Of a stretch of 64,000 nucleotides of DNA, positions 43,256 through 52,185 are shown one piece after another. The position numbers and the translations under genes were made by a program. Origin of the DNA: Nostocales cyanobacterium HT-58-2 (GTDB taxonomy: Bacteria; Cyanobacteriota; Cyanobacteriia; Cyanobacteriales; Nostocaceae). Location: assembly GCA_002163975.1 (NCBI GenBank), contig CP019636.1, positions 4,715,501 to 4,779,500 of the forward strand, written 5' to 3'. The notes below the pieces were generated by a model. It was not told the DNA's origin. It was given only the letters and a program-made list of their open reading frames with translations, and searched no databases. The first letter of the stretch is position 1; each line of letters starts with the position of its first letter.

Positions 43256-44485
43256 ATGGCAGTTATTACTGGCACACCAAACAATGATAATTTAAGTGGG
43301 ACTCCAGACAATGACTCAATCAATGGTTTAGCAGGAGACGACACATTATCAGGTCAAGCTGGAAATGACGAGATCAGTGGCGGCGAGGGTAAGGACTTTC
43401 TAGATGGGAATGCAGGAGAAGATACCTTACGTGGCGATCCCTTTCTTGCACCAGGATCGACAGCAAATAGTACTATTTTGGCACTCAACCGTGATGGACA
43501 AGATACTCTAGATGGTGGTTCTGGCAATGATTTTCTTGAAGGCGGCGCAGGACAAGATTTCCTAAAAGGCGGTGAAGGAAATGATATTTTATGGGGTGGT
43601 TATAACACTGATGAAGGTTTATTGACGGGTAATTTCTCAGATGTTCAAGAGTACCAAAACAATGGTTATGGAAATGATGTCTTAGAAGGTGGAACAGGAA
43701 ACGACATCTTACGCGGCGATTCCATTTGGGTAGATCCGCTATTTGGGCTTACGACTATTGCTGGAGATGACAGACTAGATGGCGGTCCTGGAAATGATCT
43801 TTTGGAAGGCGGTCCTGGAAGCGATTATCTCGAAGGCGGATCTGGTGATGACCGTATATTTACTGGTTATGAAGTGATTCAATCTTCACGTCAAGTTGCT
43901 AATGGTAATGACACTGCTTATGGAGGTTCTGGTGACGACTACATTGTGGGTGGTACTGGGAATGATCTCCTCAACGGAGATTCAGGAAACGATAGATTGA
44001 TTGGTGATAGTAATGGTCTCTACTTCGGTAATGACAACTTAAATGGAGGCTTTGGTGACGACATATTAGAAGGAGGGTATGGAAGTGATCTCCTAGATGG
44101 TGGTGCTGGTGATGATGTGCTTATTGGTGATGTTGCGTCTCCCTCTCCTCTGAGTGTGAATGTAATTGATGTCTTGATAGGTGGTGCAGGAAAAGACACA
44201 TTTGTTCTTGGAACTGAGTCTGGAAATTTGTACGACACATCGTTTTCTTCCTCTGTCAGTGAATATGCAATCATTACTGACTTCAAAACCAATGAGGACA
44301 CTATTCAACTTGCCGATTCATCTCCTTCTGGAGGAGCTTTAAAATACGTCTTGGGCTCTTCTCCTGAAGGTTTACCAGAAGGGACAGGGATATATGTTGA
44401 TCGACCAGACACAGACGTTTTAGTTGCTATTGTGCAAGGAGTTTCAGGGCTCAGTCTTGACCAGAGCTACTTTAGTTTCGTTTAG
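43256..44485 (+). CDS. RTX (hemolysin-type) calcium-binding repeat protein
   Basis: The 409-aa protein has many nonapeptide GGxGxDxLx repeats (NGLAGDDTLSGQAGNDEISGGEGKD and so on) that form Ca-binding parallel beta rolls, interspersed with insertions such as NREDQD-like and NTDEGL stretches. It has no catalytic domain and no signal peptide. The C-terminus (DLSSFKTNEDTIQL-type block, then VDRPDTDVLVAIVQ) is the usual RTX secretion region for type I export. A strong ribosome site (gggagag) precedes the ATG. It is probably a secreted surface protein. Confidence 0.87.
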   Translation: MAVITGTPNNDNLSGTPDNDSINGLAGDDTLSGQAGNDEISGGEGKDFLDGNAGEDTLRGDPFLAPGSTANSTILALNRDGQDTLDGGSGNDFLEGGAGQDFLKGGEGNDILWGGYNTDEGLLTGNFSDVQEYQNNGYGNDVLEGGTGNDILRGDSIWVDPLFGLTTIAGDDRLDGGPGNDLLEGGPGSDYLEGGSGDDRIFTGYEVIQSSRQVANGNDTAYGGSGDDYIVGGTGNDLLNGDSGNDRLIGDSNGLYFGNDNLNGGFGDDILEGGYGSDLLDGGAGDDVLIGDVASPSPLSVNVIDVLIGGAGKDTFVLGTESGNLYDTSFSSSVSEYAIITDFKTNEDTIQLADSSPSGGALKYVLGSSPEGLPEGTGIYVDRPDTDVLVAIVQGVSGLSLDQSYFSFV

Positions 44486-44518
44486 ACTTTGTCTTTCCCA
44501 CATATCACTTTCTCCAGA

Positions 44519-44537
44519 AGAATCCTGAGAGGATTCT
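44519..44537. terminator. Stem-loop downstream of the RTX gene
   Basis: AGAATCCT-GAG-AGGATTCT is a perfect 8-bp stem 34 bp past the stop, without a T-run. The rest of the 310-bp gap to 44796 has no recognisable feature. Confidence 0.5.
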
Positions 44538-44795
44538 GATAAGAAGAATGATTTCTACCAACTGCCAGAGCAAAAGCCATCATAGCTGCATAAATGAACG
44601 CTTCTTAATTAGCTCTTAAGGCTTCATAATCTTTTTCTTTGTTTGTTATCGGGGCTGTTCTACCTTCTTGTGTTCTCGCCTTTATGATAATTCTTTAAGA
44701 TAACTAATGTGCTTGCTTCTGGAACAAGCGCTACGACAGCACTACTGATCTCCCATTCCTGGTTCTTCAGCCCATCATCTCATTGTCTGTTTACC

Positions 44796-45185
44796 CTATT
44801 CCCCAGAAGACTCGCCGTCTCTTCGTCCTAATTCATAAACGCCGCAACCTATACAAGCAAGTATCCCCATGCTAATTGCCCAGCTGCGCCCTAAACTGAT
44901 TTCTACTCCCCAATTCAGTAAAGCGCCAATGACTAAAAAGGGCACAATACTAAAAAGTGAGGCGTAAAAAGCATTTTGTGATTCTCTGGCTTGCTTTGTT
45001 TTCTCAAATTCTGACTGACTGGTGTAGAGCGATCGCTCAGCAAAGTTAAACCAACGGTTGAGTTGCTGAATCACCCATTCACTGACTGGAGAAAAACCTA
45101 AATATAGTGCCAAGGACCACAAACTTGCTCCGGCGATCGCAATTGTGTCTAATTCAAAGCTGAAGGGCAACATTTCAGTCAGCAT
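44796..45185 (-). CDS. Small membrane protein of unknown function
   Basis: The 129-aa protein has one N-terminal hydrophobic stretch (IAIAGASLWSLALYLGF), a charged middle (NWFNFAERSLYTSQSEFEKTKQARESQ) and two C-terminal membrane segments (YASLFSIVPFLVIGALLNW and WAISMGILACIGCGVYEL). No family is recognised, though similar short proteins occur in Nostocales. It is convergent to the RTX gene. Confidence 0.6.
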   Translation of the reverse strand: MLTEMLPFSFELDTIAIAGASLWSLALYLGFSPVSEWVIQQLNRWFNFAERSLYTSQSEFEKTKQARESQNAFYASLFSIVPFLVIGALLNWGVEISLGRSWAISMGILACIGCGVYELGRRDGESSGE

Positions 45186-45732
45186 AGCTTGTGGAGGTTT
45201 TTTCGAGGGTGCGCTTTAGCTCTCAAAAGAGCTTAACGAATTTTTTAGTCAATATTATGCATCAACTTAACAGCATTCTTACTTATTGGCAACTCTTTCA
45301 TTTTTTAATACTTAGTATTTAGATTTACTTATTTACTACATATGCCACTGAAGTAAAATATGTAATTATTGACACTTTTAATCAGATTTTTTTAGTGATT
45401 AACAAGTTGCTCAGTCTTTATAAATGAATAATTATTACTTGAGTACAACTGCTCAAATGTATCTAAAATACTAGTCAATACAAATCGACTTTTAAAAATA
45501 AAAATTAATTTTGATATTTTATCCAACACTATTTTTTTGAAATAATTTGACATATGAACATTTTCTAGTAAGATATGCGATGAAGAAGCTAAAAATAATA
45601 CGCTTTTTCTCGTGGTGCAGAGGATGAACTTCAACAAAAGCAGCAGTAAATACCAAGTCAAAATTCATACCTCTGCTCCGTTTGTATTCAACATCAATTG
45701 AAGGATAAATCTAACGGCTAGAGGACTAGAAA
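45186..45732. other. AT-rich intergenic region
   Basis: The 547-bp stretch is strongly AT-rich. A minus-strand open frame at 45392-45661 would encode 89 Leu/Ser/Phe-rich residues, but it lacks a ribosome site and family features and is probably chance. Promoters for the flanking divergent genes must lie here. Confidence 0.4.
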
Positions 45733-46530
45733 ATGAGTAAATGGCGACAAACAGTAGCACTTTCTGTAGTCAGCCTATCTATATTAGGATTGAGCGCTGT
45801 AGGTTTTATCACTCTATTGTCCAAGTCAAAAATAGTTGAAGCTGTAGAATTGAACTCAAAGCAAATAACAACACTCACTAATCGGTCAACAACCTCTTTC
45901 CCAGTAAAAAATTTTCAGATCCTTCAGCCGAAAGCGGCTATAGAAGTGAAACCTCAGCAAATAGCAAGAGCTAATAATTGGCTAGCGGCTTCTTTTCCCG
46001 TAGAAAATTTTCAGTCCTACACATCCGCATTCGGCTATCGTCGTTCTGCAACTGGCGGTTCAAATGTGGAATTTCATAGTGGCTTAGATATCGCCGCACC
46101 ACAAGGAAGTTATATTCGCAATTGGTGGACAGGTACAGTCACAAAGGTAAGTGATGGCGATGCTTGCGGTACGCACATAGTCATTCAGTCTGGTGAATGG
46201 GAACACACCTACTGTCATATGGAAGGACACGTTGAAACTGCATACGGTCGCCGTTATTTAATAGATAGGGCAGGTGGAATTCAAATTGCGGAGGGTCAGC
46301 AACTAGGTGCTGGAATGAGAATTGGTCGGGTAGGTATGACAGGAAGAACTACAGGTCCTCACCTTCATTGGGGACTGAAGTACGCCAAACAGTATGTAGA
46401 TCCAGCAATGGTTCTTCAGGAAATGTTCTCCCAACAGCAAATTGCCAGAAATTCATCACAAAGATGGACTTCCGAGCAGTCACAAGTCATCATTGAGGAG
46501 TCAAAAGCAATAGGCGATTCGGGATATTAA
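45733..46530 (+). CDS. M23/LytM family peptidoglycan metallopeptidase
   Basis: The 265-aa protein has an N-terminal signal anchor (VALSVVSLSILGLSAVGFITLL) and two short repeats (TSFPVKNFQ / ASFPVENFQ). The LytM domain (~95-235) has zinc ligands HSGLD and GPHLHWGL and the partner His in WEHTYCHMEG, so it should be active. It cleaves peptide cross-links in peptidoglycan in the periplasm. It stands alone. Confidence 0.85.
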   Translation: MSKWRQTVALSVVSLSILGLSAVGFITLLSKSKIVEAVELNSKQITTLTNRSTTSFPVKNFQILQPKAAIEVKPQQIARANNWLAASFPVENFQSYTSAFGYRRSATGGSNVEFHSGLDIAAPQGSYIRNWWTGTVTKVSDGDACGTHIVIQSGEWEHTYCHMEGHVETAYGRRYLIDRAGGIQIAEGQQLGAGMRIGRVGMTGRTTGPHLHWGLKYAKQYVDPAMVLQEMFSQQQIARNSSQRWTSEQSQVIIEESKAIGDSGY

Positions 46531-46602
46531 ATGAGGGAATGTTAGTTGGTAATTGTAAGTGGTTTCATTAACAACTAACAATTCACTCAATTAACTACTT
46601 TT

Positions 46603-48507
46603 CTAGCCAGACACAACTAATTGTTGCTTCTCCGGTAATTGAGTATATTCAGAGACAATTTTACGGAATTGCTCACCCTCTATTGTTTCTTGCTCCACGA
46701 GCAAATCCACAAGGCGGTCTATCAAAGCTCTGTTTTCACGGATGATGCGACGGGCTTCTTGGTAGCACGTACTTGCCATTGCTCGCACTTGTCGGTCAAT
46801 CTTAGTTGCCATTTCTTCTGAATATTCAGAGCGGCTCATCCAATCTCGACCCAGAAAAACGTCACTGTTCTGACTTTCCAAAGCGACTAACCCTAAGTCA
46901 GACATCCCATACATAGTTATCATCTTACGAGCGAGATTGGTGACAACTTTTAGGTCGTTGCTAGCTCCACCTGTCACTTCAGCTTCGCCAAAAACCTCGA
47001 CTTCTGCTGCCTTTCCTCCTAAAGTCATAGTAATGTTATCTTGCAGCCAAGCCTTGGTATAAAGACCACTGTCAATCATCTCCTCATTGAGAATCTGCTG
47101 CGAAAAACCACCGACTCCACCAGAACGGGGAATAATTGTCACCTTATTTAAAGGGTCAGCATATTTCAGGAGTGTAGATAACAGAGCGTGTCCAACTTCA
47201 TGATAGGCAATCAACCGCTTTTTCTTGCTATCTAATAACGGGTTGAGGGTCAGCCCAATAGTCAATCTGTCAATAGCATCGTCAATTTCTAGCTGCGTAA
47301 TTGCTTCTTTACGTCTGCGTGCTGTTAAAATTGCTGCTTCATTAAGAAGGTTCGCTAAATCCGCTCCTGTAAAACCGGGTGTACGACGAGCGACAACTTC
47401 CAAAGAAACAGATGGGTCAACTTTCTTGTTACGGGAGTGAACTTTGAGAATTTCCAGACGACCTTTGCGGTCTGGTGCATCAACAATCACTTGGCGGTCA
47501 AACCGTCCGGGTCTTAGTAAAGCAGCATCTAGCACATCTGGGCGGTTTGTGGCAGCAATAATAATGATGCCGGTGTTCCCTTCAAAACCGTCCATTTCTG
47601 TAAGGAGTTGGTTGAGGGTTTGTTCCCGCTCATCGTTTCCACCACCGATACCCGCACCCCGTTGACGCCCCACAGCGTCGATTTCATCAATAAATATCAG
47701 ACAGGGAGCATTCTCTTTAGCTTTTTTAAATAAGTCGCGGACACGGGATGCACCCACACCCACAAACATTTCCACAAATTCTGAGCCGGAGATGCTGAAG
47801 AACGGTACACCAGCTTCACCAGCGATCGCTTTTGCAAGTAGTGTCTTACCTGTTCCTGGAGGTCCAACGAGCAGGACTCCTTTAGGAATGCGTGCCCCTA
47901 CTGCAGTAAATTTTTCTGGCTGTTTCAGGAAGGTCACGACTTCTTGCAGTTCTTCTTTTGCTTCTTCAATGCCTGCAACATCCTCAAATTTCACTCCGGT
48001 TTTTGCCTCCATCTGGAAGCGCGCTCTCGTTTTGCCGAAGTTCATTGCTTGGCTAGAAGCATTCGTAGAGCGGCGTAGGAACAGTAACATCAACGCAACC
48101 AGTGGCAAAATCCACATCAGGTTAATCAAAAGTCCTATGGCTGCTCTACTATTGGCGGAGGAAACTTCCTCAAAATCAACGTTTTTTTCTTTTAGTCTAT
48201 TAATTAACTCAGTGTTTTGTTCTAAAAGCCTCACTTGTAGTGGTTGTGAATCTGGCTTTTGCCCTTGTAGATAAACTCTTGCGACTTGCTCAGTTTCGTC
48301 AAGCTCTACTCTTTTGACTTCTCCCTTCTCGGTTTTCTTTATTAATTCGCCATAAGAAAGTGAATCACGTTCTACTTTTTGCGCCAGTGCGGGAGTTCCT
48401 CCCAACATTCCTGGTAACATGATCAAACCAGCTGCTAACGCTCCCGTCAAAGCTGCACGCTTTCCAGGTCGCTGTTTCATCAATGTCATTTTCTCAGCAT
48501 TTTTCAT
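46603..48507 (-). CDS. ftsH: ATP-dependent zinc metalloprotease FtsH
   Basis: The 634-aa protein has two membrane segments (N-terminal ~20-42 and LLINLMWILPLVALMLLFL), Walker A GPPGTGKT, Walker B LIFIDEIDAVG, the second region of homology (RPGRFDRQ) and the HEVGH zinc motif in AYHEVGHALL. The pore motif FVEMFVGVGA is present. FtsH hexamers degrade membrane proteins such as damaged PSII D1 in thylakoids. Four FtsH paralogs are usual in cyanobacteria; which one this is was not decided. Confidence 0.93.
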   Translation of the reverse strand: MKNAEKMTLMKQRPGKRAALTGALAAGLIMLPGMLGGTPALAQKVERDSLSYGELIKKTEKGEVKRVELDETEQVARVYLQGQKPDSQPLQVRLLEQNTELINRLKEKNVDFEEVSSANSRAAIGLLINLMWILPLVALMLLFLRRSTNASSQAMNFGKTRARFQMEAKTGVKFEDVAGIEEAKEELQEVVTFLKQPEKFTAVGARIPKGVLLVGPPGTGKTLLAKAIAGEAGVPFFSISGSEFVEMFVGVGASRVRDLFKKAKENAPCLIFIDEIDAVGRQRGAGIGGGNDEREQTLNQLLTEMDGFEGNTGIIIIAATNRPDVLDAALLRPGRFDRQVIVDAPDRKGRLEILKVHSRNKKVDPSVSLEVVARRTPGFTGADLANLLNEAAILTARRRKEAITQLEIDDAIDRLTIGLTLNPLLDSKKKRLIAYHEVGHALLSTLLKYADPLNKVTIIPRSGGVGGFSQQILNEEMIDSGLYTKAWLQDNITMTLGGKAAEVEVFGEAEVTGGASNDLKVVTNLARKMITMYGMSDLGLVALESQNSDVFLGRDWMSRSEYSEEMATKIDRQVRAMASTCYQEARRIIRENRALIDRLVDLLVEQETIEGEQFRKIVSEYTQLPEKQQLVVSG

Positions 48508-48950
48508 AGAAATTACCCTTCGTCTGCTGCTCCATAACTGAGCACTCGTTTTTATGCCTTTTGGTCTACTAAGAGTAGAAATAAGGGGTGTCTAATCCCC
48601 TAGTGTAACTTCCACAAAAAACGATTCCCAAGTTTTTCCTAGCCATGCTCTCCAATGCCTCTGTTTATTACAATTACTTTCTATTTGGCGCATAACTGGA
48701 AGCTAGAGAATTTTTTGCTGGTCACACTTTTTGATAAAAAGCATTTTTAGCTACTATTCTTACATTTTATCTCTGCTTAGTTTTTCGCTCTCAAAGCATA
48801 AAATTCTTTGTCAATTGGAATTTGACGTATTATGTCACAATTAGCTATTATATACACATAGTCGTAATGACTTCAATTCTCAATTATTGGATTTTGAGTT
48901 GAAATAATATCTATTGAAGATAGTTAAAATAATGGGGCTTTGATTTGACT
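48508..48950. other. Intergenic region between divergent ftsH and flavin reductase genes
   Basis: The 443-bp gap is AT-rich and has a short aggggtgtctaatcccct dyad near 48583-48600. No gene or known regulatory motif was recognised. Confidence 0.4.
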
Positions 48951-49496
48951 ATGGTGAGAATTGTTGGCATTGGTGGTAGTCTCAGAACCGAATCCTATAC
49001 TCAGCAAGCTTTGGGCATAGCAGCGCAACGAGTGGAAGCTTTAGGTGCAGATGTAGAAATTCTCGATTTGCGGCAACTGCAGTTACCATTTTGTAATGGG
49101 GAAAAAGAGTATCCAGATTTCCCTGATGTTCAGCGAATGCGTGATACCGTTAGTCGTGCCGATGCATTAATTTTGGCGACACCAGAATATCATGGTGGCG
49201 TGAGTGGTGTCCTGAAAAATGCCCTTGATTTGATGAGTTTTGAGGAACTTTCCGATAAAGTTGTAGGACTGGTTAGCGTATTGGGTGGACAGCCAAACAG
49301 TAACGCCCTGAATGACCTACGACTCATTATGCGTTGGGTACACGCTTGGGTGATTCCAGAGCAAATTGGCATTGGACAAGTTTGGAAAGCCTTTAGTCCA
49401 GAGGGCAAGTTATCAGATGAAAAACTCTCTCAACGCTTTGACGAATTTGCTCAAAGTTTGATTGACAACACGCGGAAGTTGAGAGGTGTGTCTTAG
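48951..49496 (+). CDS. NADPH-dependent FMN reductase family protein
   Basis: The start was placed at MVRIVGIGGSL (181 aa); a TTG 6 bp upstream is not needed. The flavodoxin-like fold shows GGSLRTESYTQQAL for FMN phosphate and TPEYHGGVSGVLKNALDLM, the NADPH_dep_FMN_red signature. It reduces FMN, quinones or chromate in this family; the natural substrate is unknown. It is convergent to the ferrochelatase paralog. Confidence 0.85.
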   Translation: MVRIVGIGGSLRTESYTQQALGIAAQRVEALGADVEILDLRQLQLPFCNGEKEYPDFPDVQRMRDTVSRADALILATPEYHGGVSGVLKNALDLMSFEELSDKVVGLVSVLGGQPNSNALNDLRLIMRWVHAWVIPEQIGIGQVWKAFSPEGKLSDEKLSQRFDEFAQSLIDNTRKLRGVS

Positions 49497-49559
49497 CAGC
49501 AATCAGGTGGGCAAAAGGTGGGCAAAATGTTGCCCACCCTACTTCTTAATGATGATTTC

Positions 49560-50684
49560 TTAATGATGATGGTGATGATGATGTGCTACAGCTAACTGGG
49601 GATTAACTGCTACAGTTTGCTCTGACAACAACTCCCCAATATGAGCATTTGCCCACTCTGCTGCCATTGCCAGGAATTCAGGATGATCGTTAACGCAAGG
49701 CATTTGGACGTAATTTACATCAGGATACTTTTTCTCTAGCGCATGAATGATGTGATGTACATCCAGTAGCGTTTCATGGTTTTCTGTCGCAAAGCCAATT
49801 GGCATAAAAATAACCGCTTTGGCACCCAATTGAATGAGGTTTTTCGCCGCTTGTTCAGCATTTGGCTGCGTCCATTCAATCAAAGGTGTGTCATGATTAA
49901 GCCACCCAACAGAAATGAGAGGGTAGCGGTTGATCAATTCCTCACGAACTAAATCGTAGAGTATTTGACTTTCAGTAATTCCAGAGGTAAATCCTTTTGC
50001 TTTGTGAGGACAACCGTGGTTCATCAACACAATGCCAATTTGAGAAGGAAGATAAGCACCAGCTAAGTCAGTGGTAATTTTCTCTTCGACAAGATGCGCC
50101 ATCAAATTGATGTAAGCTGATTCGTTGTAAAAGGATGGGATATAGCGCAGTCCTTTGACCCAGTGTTCATCACCCTCATTCATCTGGGCTAAAGCGTTGT
50201 TGACTTGTTCTAATGCAATACCGCTGGTGAAGATGGAATCGACAACAAGTAGCGGGTAGATAAGAATTTTATCAAAACCTTGATTTTTGATTTCTGCTAA
50301 GACTTGTTTGGGTAGGAAGGGAGCGCAAAAGTTGAAGGCTTTAAAAACTTGAACACCCTCACCCCACTTTTCTTGTAAAGATTTTTCAATACCAGCACGT
50401 TGTTTTTCAAAAATGGCGTTGTGTGGAGAAATAAAATCATGGTGCTGATGTCCCCACTCGTGACGGTCAAATAATGCCAACAGCCTCGCTAAAGGAGGAT
50501 AAACCCAGGTCGGTACGGGTGCGAATTTTGCTGTAAGTAGATTTAAAGCTTGTTCGTTATAGTTGGCGAAATCTTCATAGCTTTCGACTTCACCGTAGCC
50601 CATGAGTAGTACTGCTACTCGATTTTGACCTGGCACTGACAATGGTTCGTACGTTTGCTGTAATTTTTCGGGTGTTGCAACCAC
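49560..50684 (-). CDS. Ferrochelatase paralog with natural C-terminal poly-His tail
   Basis: The 374-aa protein follows the HemH fold (VAVLLMGYGEVES at the start; IFMPIGFATENHETLLDVHHI with the conserved Glu region) but the catalytic SAHSLP-like site is replaced by MNHGCPHKAKGF. It ends with AVAHHHHHHH, a seven-His tail. It lacks the C-terminal chlorophyll-binding helix of usual cyanobacterial HemH. It may insert or deliver a metal other than iron, or be a Ni/Co/Zn handling chelatase-like protein. A strong palindrome lies upstream at 50817. Confidence 0.75.
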   Translation of the reverse strand: MVATPEKLQQTYEPLSVPGQNRVAVLLMGYGEVESYEDFANYNEQALNLLTAKFAPVPTWVYPPLARLLALFDRHEWGHQHHDFISPHNAIFEKQRAGIEKSLQEKWGEGVQVFKAFNFCAPFLPKQVLAEIKNQGFDKILIYPLLVVDSIFTSGIALEQVNNALAQMNEGDEHWVKGLRYIPSFYNESAYINLMAHLVEEKITTDLAGAYLPSQIGIVLMNHGCPHKAKGFTSGITESQILYDLVREELINRYPLISVGWLNHDTPLIEWTQPNAEQAAKNLIQLGAKAVIFMPIGFATENHETLLDVHHIIHALEKKYPDVNYVQMPCVNDHPEFLAMAAEWANAHIGELLSEQTVAVNPQLAVAHHHHHHH

Positions 50685-50816
50685 AATAAGTTCCTCAATA
50701 CAACTTCAAAGGTTTTGAGTACTGAACAATGAGTCTTAGGTCATTTCCACTGAGTACTCGCCACTCATGGCTCAGCACTGTTCGTACTTTGTTGTTTTCC
50801 ATACTTGTAAAATTCT

Positions 50817-50838
50817 ATCCTATCCCAGGGGATAGGAT
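50817..50838. promoter_or_regulatory. Perfect palindrome upstream of the ferrochelatase paralog, possible operator
   Basis: ATCCTATCCC-AG-GGGATAGGAT is a 10-bp inverted repeat with a 2-nt centre, 133-154 bp upstream of the His-tailed chelatase-like gene. A C-tract/G-tract dyad around a short centre recalls operators of CsoR/RcnR-class metal repressors; this resemblance is inference. The rest of the 583-bp gap to 51267 has no recognisable gene. Confidence 0.45.
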
Positions 50839-51267
50839 AAAAAAGCAAAGAATAGCAATATTTCTAATGACATACTTGTATTTCTTACTAAAGATACATA
50901 TAAAAAAATGACTTTTCGGGGGAGATTGAATAAACTCTAAAAGACGAAAAATTAAAGACTTCTGACTTCCGGTAGGCTACAGACTTCATCTTTAAGCTGT
51001 ATGTCTGCCTAGTTCATAAATTGTGTCATGCTTAGTAGATTGTCATTGCCACGTTGAGTTATCAATTAATGTGGTGGTCACGCTAAATTTGTACACTAGT
51101 CATAAATCATTGATAACGCGTCATTATCTAGCAAAAATGACCAGTCATACAAAACCCTGTAACCAATCACAGACAAAGTGTACCCTGAGAATTAGCGTCA
51201 ATAAATGTTATATTTATGACACTAATATCGTAAAACCTCTAAGGGAAAGCCATTAACAAAAAGATAA

Positions 51268-51840
51268 ATGAGTATAATTATTTGCCCTGGCATCCATGAC
51301 TCAGCTTTAACTCAATGCTTTCTATCGGTGTGTCAAGAGCAAGTTATCAAGAGAGGAAAAAGTCACAAAGCAGTGAATCTACAGGTTTTTCCGGCAGAGG
51401 GTGGTTTATCTTTATCAGCATTTCACATATTGCAGTTTTTACACAAACACTTCCAGGATAGGATAGAATCGCCTGTTGTCTTCATTAGTTTTAGTGCTGG
51501 TGTAGTGGGGTCAATACTTGCTGCTCACAAATGGCAACAATCTGGCGGTCGTATTAAAGCTTTTATTGCTATAGATGGATGGGGAGTGCCCCTTTGGGGA
51601 AAATTTCCTATCCATCGGATGAGTCATGATTATTTCACCCACTGGAGTTCTTCTTTGCTTGGAAGTGGGGAAAATAGCTTTTATGCAGATCCACCAGTTG
51701 AGCATTTAGAAATGTGGGGATCGCCCCAAACAGTACAGGGTTACTGGGTAAACTCTCTTTATGGCGAATCACCGCCTAAAGAATACCTGAGCGCAGCTGA
51801 GTTTTTGCACTTGCTTTTAAAGCGTTATGGAGATAATTAG
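51268..51840 (+). CDS. Alpha/beta hydrolase-like protein
   Basis: The 190-aa protein has IIICPGIHDSALTQCF at the start and VVFISFSAGVVGSILAA, where FSAG fits a GxSxG-like nucleophile elbow lacking the first Gly. FIAIDGWGVPLWG and a C-terminal AEFLHLLLK with a late His could complete a hydrolase fold. No substrate can be named. Similar short proteins are common in cyanobacteria. Confidence 0.65.
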   Translation: MSIIICPGIHDSALTQCFLSVCQEQVIKRGKSHKAVNLQVFPAEGGLSLSAFHILQFLHKHFQDRIESPVVFISFSAGVVGSILAAHKWQQSGGRIKAFIAIDGWGVPLWGKFPIHRMSHDYFTHWSSSLLGSGENSFYADPPVEHLEMWGSPQTVQGYWVNSLYGESPPKEYLSAAEFLHLLLKRYGDN

Positions 51841-52185
51841 TCCGGAAAACAGATTTGCCAACCAGGAGTGAGAAATGAGGAGTGATTAGAGGAAGATGAA
51901 GGAGATGATGAAGACGCAAAGATGGGGAGACGCAGCGACGAGGAGAGAAAATTTCCCCGTGTTTCCCTTCGCTTTCTCCTATCACAGAAGCTACATCAAC
52001 GCAGACGCTAGCGCAAACGAGTACTCTTCCCTACGGGACGTCACACAGAGAGAAACCCTCCTCTGTTTACGGAGATTCTGGTTTGAACTCAACTGCTCAC
52101 TATCTGACTGTGTCCCCGTGTCAGCAAAGCTTCCCCCACTCTCCCTACTTCCCCTACTTCCCTATTTGCTATCCCAGAGATTCTA
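51841..52185. other. Intergenic region with repeat debris
   Basis: The 345-bp gap has a purine-rich gatgaaggagatgatgaagacg stretch and a gcagacgctagcgcaaacgag fragment of dispersed repeats. A frame spanning most of it has no family features and is not called. Confidence 0.4.

Noticed and set aside
45392..45661. 89-aa AT-rich minus-strand frame
   Set aside because: It has no Shine-Dalgarno, low complexity and no family features; chance frames are common in such AT-rich DNA.
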